DNA from: an uncultured Paraprevotella sp.
GTDB taxonomy: Bacteria > Bacteroidota > Bacteroidia > Bacteroidales > Bacteroidaceae
Assembly (NCBI GenBank): GCA_944321365.1
Contig: CALULA010000009.1
Coordinates: 18,334-82,333, forward strand
Reading direction: 5' to 3'
DNA: 64,000 bases
Under the pieces are notes generated by a model that worked only from the letters and a program-made list of their open reading frames with translations, ran no database searches and was not told the DNA's origin. The position numbers were made by a program, and so were the translations under genes. Of this stretch, positions 58,289 to 64,000 are shown one piece after another (the stretch's first letter is position 1; the number at the start of each line of letters is the position of its first letter).

Positions 58289-59604
58289 TTCTGACGGATG
58301 AATATATTAATGGGCGTGCCGGAGAAGTCCCAGCGTTCACGGATCTTATTCTCCAAAAAACGGCGATAAGGCTCTTTGACGTATTGCGGCAGATTGGCAT
58401 AAAACACAAACGACGGAATCTGCGTGTCCGGCAACTGCATGCAATACTTGATCTTGATGTACTTGCCCTTGATAGAAGGAGGCGGATAGGCCTCAATCAA
58501 AGGAAGCATCTCCTCATTCAACTTCGAGGTAGACACCCGTTTCTTACGATTCAGATAAACGTCTTTTGCCGTCTCCAGGACCTTAAAAATGCGCTGTTTG
58601 GTCAATGCCGAAGCAAAGATGATGGGAAAGTCGTCAAACGGGGCCATACGATTGCGTATGGCATATTCAAACTCATCCATCACAGCCTTGGTTTTATTCT
58701 CCACAAGGTCCCACTTGTTAACCACTACAACCAAGCTCTTGTTGTTGCGCTGCACAACTTGGAAGATATTCAGGTCCTGAGCCTCAATGCCTCTTGTTGC
58801 ATCCAGCATCAAGATACAGACATCTGCATTCTCGATAGCACGAATAGAACGCATCACGGAATAAAATTCCAGATTCTCCGTCACCTTATTCTTCCGACGT
58901 ATGCCTGCCGTATCGACAATATAGAAATCAAAGCCGAATTTGTTATAACGCGTATAAATGGAATCACGGGTCGTTCCGGCTATTTCCGTCACGATATTAC
59001 GTTCCTCACCGATGAAAGCATTAATCAGACTTGACTTTCCGGCATTGGGACGCCCAATCACAGCAAAACGCGGTATGTTTTCTTCCACCTCTTCAGTGGT
59101 ATCCTTTGCGAATTTTGTCAGCACCAAATCCAACAAATCACCCGTTCCGCTTCCTGTCGCAGCTGAAATGCAATATGGATCTCCCAAACCTAAGGCATAA
59201 AACTCCGCCGCGTTATAAGTCCATTCTGTAGTATCCGCCTTATTGGCTACCAATATTACCGGCTTCTTTGTCCGGCGCAGGATATTCGCCACTGCCTCGT
59301 CTAAATCAGTCACTCCGTTTCTTACGTCTACAACAAACAAAATGACATCGGCCTCTTCTGTAGCCAATTTCACCTGCTTGCGTATCTCTTCTTCAAAGAT
59401 ATCATCCGAATTGACGACCCAGCCACCGGTATCGATAACGGAAAATTCACGTCCACACCACTCTGATTTTCCATACTGCCGGTCGCGCGTCGTTCCTGCC
59501 TCCTCACTCACAATTGCATGACGTGTCTGTGTCAGGCGGTTAAAAAGGGTGGACTTTCCCACATTCGGTCGTCCGACAATAGCCACAATATTTCCCATAA
59601 TCAA
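58285..59604 (-). CDS. der: ribosome-associated GTPase Der (EngA)
   Basis: Der is needed for 50S assembly and is unique in having two GTPase domains in tandem. Walker A motifs GRPNVGKST (first domain) and GRPNAGKSS (second) are both seen, with the switch II DTGG and DTAG motifs and NKAD/NKWD specificity motifs. A KH-like C-terminal domain follows. The 439-residue length is normal. An in-frame second ATG two codons on (MGNIVAIVG) is an equally good start. It follows era by 27 bp. Confidence 0.96.
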   Translation of the reverse strand: MIMGNIVAIVGRPNVGKSTLFNRLTQTRHAIVSEEAGTTRDRQYGKSEWCGREFSVIDTGGWVVNSDDIFEEEIRKQVKLATEEADVILFVVDVRNGVTDLDEAVANILRRTKKPVILVANKADTTEWTYNAAEFYALGLGDPYCISAATGSGTGDLLDLVLTKFAKDTTEEVEENIPRFAVIGRPNAGKSSLINAFIGEERNIVTEIAGTTRDSIYTRYNKFGFDFYIVDTAGIRRKNKVTENLEFYSVMRSIRAIENADVCILMLDATRGIEAQDLNIFQVVQRNNKSLVVVVNKWDLVENKTKAVMDEFEYAIRNRMAPFDDFPIIFASALTKQRIFKVLETAKDVYLNRKKRVSTSKLNEEMLPLIEAYPPPSIKGKYIKIKYCMQLPDTQIPSFVFYANLPQYVKEPYRRFLENKIRERWDFSGTPINIFIRQK

Positions 59605-59631
59605 TTTATTTACGGCTTCACAGCCTGTTTA

Positions 59632-60516
59632 TTAATCTAAATTATATCCGAAATTTTTCAGTTCACGCTCTGAATTTCTCCAATTCTTGTCCACCTTAAC
59701 GTAAGTTTCCAAGTAAATGGACTTTCCAAAAAAGCGTTCCAACGACTTACGTGCCTCCGTAGACACTTTTTTCAAGGCCACGCCATTATGTCCGATAATA
59801 ATACCTTTCTGGGAGTCGCGCTCCACATAAATGATGGCCTTTATACGAATCAGATGTTCCTCCTCCTTGAACTCTTCCACAGCCACCTCCACAGAATAAG
59901 GAATCTCCTTATCATAATAAAGAAGAATTTTCTCGCGGATGATTTCTGTGACAAAGAAACGGGCTGGCTTATCCGTCCATTGATCTTTTCCAAAATAAGG
60001 GGGAGAATCCGGCAACAATTCCTTTATGCGTTTCAACACGATGTCCACATTAAACTTGTAGAGAGCTGAAATAGGAATGATCTCTGCCGCAGGCAGCACA
60101 GCATGCCACTCTTCCACTTTTTGCGTAAGTTCCTGCTGATTACTCATATCTATCTTGTTGATGAGCAACAATACAGGAACATCCATCCGTCCCACCTTCT
60201 CCAGGAAGTCACTGTTCTTATCAGGCTTCTCCACCATATCCGTCACATATAGTAACACATCAGCATCTTTCAGAGCCGACTCGGAGAAACTCAGCATAGA
60301 CTCCTGTAATCTGTAGTTGGGTTTCAGCACACCGGGCGTATCGGAAAAACAGATTTGCATGTCTTCCGTATTCAGAATTCCCATGATGCGATGCCGTGTA
60401 GTCTGCGCCTTGAATGTAGCAATCGAGATACGTTCTCCCACCAAAAGATTCATCAATGTGGATTTTCCTACATTCGGATTTCCCACGATATTTACAAAAC
60501 CAGCCTTATGTGCCAT
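59632..60516 (-). CDS. era: GTPase Era
   Basis: Era binds the 3' end of 16S rRNA and couples 30S maturation to growth. The GTPase motifs are GNPNVGKST (12-20), DTPG and NKID; the C-terminal KH domain has the RNA-binding segment GIIIGHNGVALKKVSTEARKSLE. The open frame reaches 60561, but the conserved opening MAHKAGFVNIVGNPNVGKS starts at 60516, giving 294 residues. It lies just past the fabH terminator and before der. Confidence 0.95.
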   Translation of the reverse strand: MAHKAGFVNIVGNPNVGKSTLMNLLVGERISIATFKAQTTRHRIMGILNTEDMQICFSDTPGVLKPNYRLQESMLSFSESALKDADVLLYVTDMVEKPDKNSDFLEKVGRMDVPVLLLINKIDMSNQQELTQKVEEWHAVLPAAEIIPISALYKFNVDIVLKRIKELLPDSPPYFGKDQWTDKPARFFVTEIIREKILLYYDKEIPYSVEVAVEEFKEEEHLIRIKAIIYVERDSQKGIIIGHNGVALKKVSTEARKSLERFFGKSIYLETYVKVDKNWRNSERELKNFGYNLD

Positions 60517-60544
60517 AAAGTAACCTTTCTGTTTATTTGAATAA

Positions 60545-60574
60545 AAAAACGCATCTGTCAACGGATGCGTTTTT
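60545..60574 (-). terminator. intrinsic terminator between fabH and era
   Basis: AAAAACGCAT pairs with ATGCGTTTTT (10 bp) around a 10-nt loop; on the minus strand the stem runs straight into TTTTTTTAT. It should end most fabH transcripts, so era-der probably depend on readthrough or their own promoter. Confidence 0.8.
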
Positions 60575-60618
60575 CTTGTTGTTTCTTATGAGATACAAAA
60601 GGATTCACGCAACCGATA

Positions 60619-61623
60619 CTATTTTCCGGCTCCGTCGTATCCCCATTTCATGTAAGCAGCACCCCACGTAAAACCGGCACCGAAAGCAGTAAATATCAGG
60701 TTGTCACCCTTCTTCAGCTGCTTTTCGTAATCCCACAATGCCAACGGCAACGTAGCTGCACTCGTATTACCATAACGTTGAATATTCAACATAACCTTTT
60801 CCATAGGCAATTCCAACCGGTGAGCCACGGCTTCAATGATACGCACATTGGCCTGATGAGGAATAACCCATGCAATAGTGTCTTTCGTCAGCCCGTTGCG
60901 CTCGGCTATCAGGGCCGACGCATCACTCATATTCGTCACGGCAAACTTAAACACCGTACGCCCCTCTTGATGCAAATAATGCAAGCGATGATCTATTGTG
61001 AAGTAAGAAGGAGGACAAGCAGAACCACCCGCTTTCATACACAGGAAAGGCAAGCCTTTACCATCCGTACGCAAGTAAGCATCTTTCCAGCCCAAGTCTT
61101 CTGATGTAGGTTCCACCAACACAGCAGCAGCTCCGTCCCCGAATATGGGACAGGTAGCCCGGTCTGTATAATCTACCATCGAAGACATTTTATCGGCCCC
61201 AATCACAATGATTTTCTTGTAACGACCGCTCTGAATCAAAGCCGAGGCAGTATCCATTGCAAACAGGAAGCCACTGCAGGCAGCTTGAAGGTCATAAGCA
61301 AAAGCATTGGACAAACCTAACTTGCCAATTACAATCGAAGCCACTGAGGGAAAATGATAATCCGGTGTAGAAGTGGAAACAATCACGCAGTCTATATCTT
61401 CCGGTTGAACACCGGTCTTTTGCAACAACTGCTTAGCCGCCTTGCGCGCCATATAACTTGTCCCCAAGCCTTCTTCATTCAGGATGCGTCTTTCTTTCAC
61501 GCCGATTCGAGTCATAATCCACTCATCGTTCGTGTCCACCATACGTGACAACTCATCGTTGTTCAAGACATATTCCGGTACATAGCCTCCGATACCGGTA
61601 ATCACCGCATTTATTTTTTCCAT
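60619..61623 (-). CDS. fabH: 3-oxoacyl-[acyl-carrier-protein] synthase III
   Basis: FabH starts fatty acid synthesis by condensing an acyl-CoA with malonyl-ACP. The catalytic triad is visible: Cys116 in [12 protein letters not shown], His256 in [10 protein letters not shown] and Asn286 in [11 protein letters not shown]. The 334-residue length is normal. Bacteroidales often hold more than one FabH; the preference for branched or straight primers cannot be read here. The DUF177-rpmF-fabH order is widespread across bacteria. Confidence 0.95.
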   Translation of the reverse strand: MEKINAVITGIGGYVPEYVLNNDELSRMVDTNDEWIMTRIGVKERRILNEEGLGTSYMARKAAKQLLQKTGVQPEDIDCVIVSTSTPDYHFPSVASIVIGKLGLSNAFAYDLQAACSGFLFAMDTASALIQSGRYKKIIVIGADKMSSMVDYTDRATCPIFGDGAAAVLVEPTSEDLGWKDAYLRTDGKGLPFLCMKAGGSACPPSYFTIDHRLHYLHQEGRTVFKFAVTNMSDASALIAERNGLTKDTIAWVIPHQANVRIIEAVAHRLELPMEKVMLNIQRYGNTSAATLPLALWDYEKQLKKGDNLIFTAFGAGFTWGAAYMKWGYDGAGK

Positions 61624-61649
61624 TCTTCTTTCACTTTCTAAAAAAAGTT

Positions 61650-61677
61650 AGCCGGAGAGTGTCTATACTCTCTGGCT
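61650..61677 (-). terminator. hairpin between rpmF and fabH
   Basis: AGCC-GGAGAGT pairs with ACTCTC-TGGCT, 10-11 bp around a 6-nt loop; on the minus strand AACTTTTTTT follows. It lies 19 bp past the rpmF stop and 26 bp before fabH, so it terminates or attenuates the DUF177-rpmF transcript. Confidence 0.8.
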
Positions 61678-61696
61678 ATTCCTTATCATCAACCAT

Positions 61697-61882
61697 TTAA
61701 ACCGCAGCTTCTTTCTCGATAGCCACCTTACCTCTGTAGTAACCACAGGTAGGACAAACGGTATGATAAATGTGGAATGCGCCACAGTTCGGACATACTG
61801 CCAAGGTCGGCGCTACGGCCTTATCATGAGTTCTTCTCTTCAGCGTTCTCGTCTTTGACTGTCTTCTTTTAGGATGTGCCAT
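61697..61882 (-). CDS. rpmF: 50S ribosomal protein L32
   Basis: The 61-residue protein has the usual opening MAHPKRRQSKTRTLKRRTHDKA and a zinc ribbon with two Cys pairs, CPNC and CPTC (VCPNCGAFHIYHTVCPTCG). This is the zinc-binding form of L32. It follows the DUF177 gene by 12 bp. Confidence 0.97.
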   Translation of the reverse strand: MAHPKRRQSKTRTLKRRTHDKAVAPTLAVCPNCGAFHIYHTVCPTCGYYRGKVAIEKEAAV

Positions 61883-61894
61883 TTCTTTTAATGT

Positions 61895-62440
61895 TTAATT
61901 ATTATCTAATATCTTTTTCAATTCATTCCAACGTGGATCCACAGGCCGTTCCCGACTCTCTTCATCCGCCATATGAGACTCATCATCCGATGCGACCAAA
62001 TGAGCCGACAGACTTTCAAGCATCGCCGGATTGCATTCACCATCCGCATGGACATGGGTAATAGGAACCTCTAACACAACGAATTCATACAGAATCCACG
62101 CCACATCCATAACGGTGTCGTCTTTCGGCAACACCACCACATCGGCGTCTTCCTCATACCCATTATCCGTCACCACTGTCAACACACGTGTAGTCTCCAC
62201 TGCAATGTACATATCTTCCAGACATCTGTCGCATGGCACACATACACGCCCTTTGATACAGAAAGTTAATGTATAGCCTTCTACATTCTTCTTCAATTTT
62301 AAGACTACATCTACCTCACCTCCTTTTACCAAAGTTCCTTGCACAGCTTCAAAGAAAGCATCATCCAGCCTGAAACAATATTCAGCACTGTCCGCATGCA
62401 AGTTCTTCAAATCAATCTTATACTTGTCAAGTGCATCCAT
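61895..62440 (-). CDS. DUF177 (YceD-family) protein
   Basis: The 181-residue protein belongs to the YceD/DUF177 family that sits ahead of rpmF in most bacteria and is linked to 23S rRNA metabolism in plants and E. coli. The core motif is VCVPCDRCLEDMYIAV, a Cys pair of the family, with the downstream VDVAWILYEFVVLEVPITH-type strand. The C-terminal end has VDPRWNELKKILDNN, also conserved. The ATG is only 8 bp past a -7 box, so the mRNA may be nearly leaderless. Confidence 0.9.
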   Translation of the reverse strand: MDALDKYKIDLKNLHADSAEYCFRLDDAFFEAVQGTLVKGGEVDVVLKLKKNVEGYTLTFCIKGRVCVPCDRCLEDMYIAVETTRVLTVVTDNGYEEDADVVVLPKDDTVMDVAWILYEFVVLEVPITHVHADGECNPAMLESLSAHLVASDDESHMADEESRERPVDPRWNELKKILDNN

Positions 62441-62448
62441 TTGGGCTG

Positions 62449-62456
62449 CAAATTTA
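62449..62456 (-). promoter_or_regulatory. -7 box of DUF177-rpmF operon
   Basis: TAAATTTG on the minus strand matches TAnnTTTG and ends 8 bp before the ATG, which would put the transcription start at or next to the start codon. Confidence 0.5.
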
Positions 62457-62510
62457 CGAAAAATAAGTGATGACTACAATAAAAAGCCCAAAAATCGCGC
62501 ATCTTTCAAC

Positions 62511-63686
62511 TTACTTTTTAAGTTCTATACGAAAAGTAGTCCCCACGCCCATCTCCGAACGCTTCACAAAAATGCGTCCTTTATGGTATTCTTCTACAAT
62601 TCGTTTAGCTAAAGAAAGTCCCAATCCCCAGCCCCTCTTCTTCGTTGTAAAGCCTGGACTAAACACTGTTTGAAAATGGCTTTTAGGAATACCTTTACCT
62701 GTATCTGTCACTTCCACTATCACCTTTCCTTGTTCTTCAAAAGCCGCTATCGTAATTTTCCCTTGCCCATCCATGGCATCAATGGCATTTTTACAAAGGT
62801 TTTCAATCACCCACTCGAACAGGGGAGCGCACATACGCACTTCCAACGCCTGTTCCGGCAATTGACATTCTATATTTACTTTATTAGAAGTACGACGAGA
62901 AATATATTCCACAACATGCTCTGTCACTGTATTCAGATACTCGACACGCGGCTCAGGCAACGAACCGATTTTTGAAAAACGTTCCGCGATCATCTCCAGC
63001 CGCTTCACATCCTTATTCATTTCCGGTATTAACTCATCATCTGGATAATTCTCTTTCAATATTTCCACCCAAGCCATTAATGAAGATATCGGAGTTCCCA
63101 ACTGGTGTGCAGTCTCTTTCGACAATCCGACCCACACCTTGTTCTGTTCGGCTTTCTTTGAACTGAGCAATGCAAAAATAGCAACAATAACAAAAACAAG
63201 AACCACACTCAGCTGCACATAAGGATAAGATGACAGACGTTTCAGCATAATTGAATCGTCATAACAAATCTCCATATAATCATCTGTTACCGAATGCGTT
63301 TCCGCCTCATTCAGATAAATACGTATAACCCTCCCTTCCTTTCGCATCTCATCCGCCATACGCTTGACAGCAGATAAACTATCAACCGCATTGTTCCCTT
63401 GAATTTGTAGATTACGAAAGCTCTGCACTTCTCCTGACTTCGATAATACAATGACAGGAATAGTATTATTTCCGTTAAGGACCTTCAGAACTAAAGCCAC
63501 GTCTGTATACTCATCTGCATTATTCAACGTACGCATAGCCTCGGCCCAGACTTCCATATTCTGCCGTTCACCTTTCTCAAGATCACGTACCAAAGAATGA
63601 GACACAACGAGTGAAACTGCCGTAATCAGCACAGCAACAAAAATCAACAGAAACTTTACTTGTCTTATACGATCATACCATTGCAT
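62511..63686 (-). CDS. sensor histidine kinase with periplasmic domain
   Basis: A 391-residue membrane kinase with a first span at residues 12-30, a periplasmic sensor region to about 155, and a second span at 156-175. The H-box reads KETAHQLGTPISSLMAWVEIL with His194 as the likely phosphate acceptor. The ATPase domain has the N-box ENLCKNAIDAM, G1 DTGKGIP, and GWGLGLSLAKRIVEEYHKG. The periplasmic part (MRTLNNADEYTDVALVLKVLNGNNTIPVIVL) is of unknown ligand. No response regulator is next to it on the visible side; the upstream side ends at the window edge at 314 bp. Confidence 0.92.
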   Translation of the reverse strand: MQWYDRIRQVKFLLIFVAVLITAVSLVVSHSLVRDLEKGERQNMEVWAEAMRTLNNADEYTDVALVLKVLNGNNTIPVIVLSKSGEVQSFRNLQIQGNNAVDSLSAVKRMADEMRKEGRVIRIYLNEAETHSVTDDYMEICYDDSIMLKRLSSYPYVQLSVVLVFVIVAIFALLSSKKAEQNKVWVGLSKETAHQLGTPISSLMAWVEILKENYPDDELIPEMNKDVKRLEMIAERFSKIGSLPEPRVEYLNTVTEHVVEYISRRTSNKVNIECQLPEQALEVRMCAPLFEWVIENLCKNAIDAMDGQGKITIAAFEEQGKVIVEVTDTGKGIPKSHFQTVFSPGFTTKKRGWGLGLSLAKRIVEEYHKGRIFVKRSEMGVGTTFRIELKK

Positions 63687-64000
63687 TGCAAATTTCTTCT
63701 CTACTTATTATAAAAAAACGCATTATCCATTGATTTATTGTATTTATAATACTTCTCTTACAAATACATATTCACTGATAAGTGATATCAATAAAACATC
63801 TCCTGGGGAGTCCTTCCCGAAAATCCTGGCCCTGTCCCTCTCTCCCCTATACAGGAGTTTTTAAAAAACATCCTTCATCTTTCAGGATGAAGGATAACGC
63901 ACTCACCGACAGTATGTTGGAGACTGAAGGATGGCTGAAGGATGACGGAAGCCCGCGAAGAGGCGGCATGCGGGAAGGCGGGGACGCATACGCGCGGCAA
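63687..64000. other. right-end intergenic region with hairpin and short direct repeats
   Basis: No open frame here looks like a gene. ATCCTTCATC (63870-63879) and GATGAAGGAT (63886-63895) form a 10-bp hairpin with a 6-nt loop, and CTGAAGGATG occurs twice, at 63924 and 63935, 11 bp apart. The last 50 bp are GC-rich and run off the window. Confidence 0.5.

Overview
The window is chromosomal core DNA from a Bacteroidota bacterium, order Bacteroidales; the family is not fixed by what is visible (a Bacteroides/Phocaeicola/Prevotella-like gut organism fits best). The evidence is the Bacteroidetes-type -7 box TAnnTTTG ahead of many genes, the gene families DUF4290, DUF4250, DUF4878 and OstA-like, the Bacteroidales gene orders (tsaB-DUF4290-murA-rimM-dxr-rseP, porU-porV-ispF, tig-clpP-clpX-recQ, guaB-PPIase-PPIase-ostA-mutL), and parts of the type IX secretion system (T9SS). 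No prophage, insertion sequence, CRISPR array or rRNA operon was found.

Layout. 1-6.4 kb: the C-terminal part of the giant T9SS translocon protein SprA (+). 6.9-9.6 kb: cca, a small lipoprotein and a DUF4250 gene. 9.6-15.8 kb: a minus-strand operon for tRNA t6A formation, peptidoglycan, ribosome maturation, isoprenoids and RseP. 15.9-18.2 kb: yicC-gmk-small membrane protein-nadD (+). 18.3-24.1 kb: a small fucose/glycan locus (GH29 fucosidase, beta-helix protein, FucP permease) with the remains of an AraC-type regulator. 24.2-30.3 kb: FAH-porU-porV-ispF. 30.5-33.2 kb: rplM-rpsI-rpsB-tsf. 33.3-40.1 kb: GNAT, asnS, a pseudouridine synthase with an Arg/Gly/Tyr-rich tail, purB, two identical tRNA-Val genes and trpS. 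40.1-48.3 kb: guaB, two periplasmic PPIases, OstA-like protein, a small membrane protein and mutL. 48.9-55.5 kb: lptB, tig, clpP, clpX, recQ. 55.6-57.2 kb: an MlaE/MlaF lipid transporter. 57.4-63.7 kb: tpx, a lipoprotein, der, era, fabH, rpmF, DUF177 and an orphan histidine kinase.

Much of the window serves the cell envelope. SprA, PorU and PorV are translocon, sortase and shuttle of one secretion pathway. The SurA-like chaperones, OstA-like protein, LptB and MlaEF handle outer-membrane proteins and lipids. MurA, Dxr and RseP support the wall, isoprenoid supply and envelope-stress proteolysis.

The most unusual signal is not a gene. Six intergenic arrays (near 9.1, 20.4, 33.95, 38.8, 48.6 and 57.2 kb) carry the 8-bp palindrome TTGCGCAA, or close variants, repeated at exactly 22-bp intervals. 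Adjacent units often form hairpins whose flanking arms differ between arrays yet stay complementary. All lie between transcription units, usually just past a terminator. I do not recognise this family; it behaves like a REP/BIME-type element or a phased protein-binding array.
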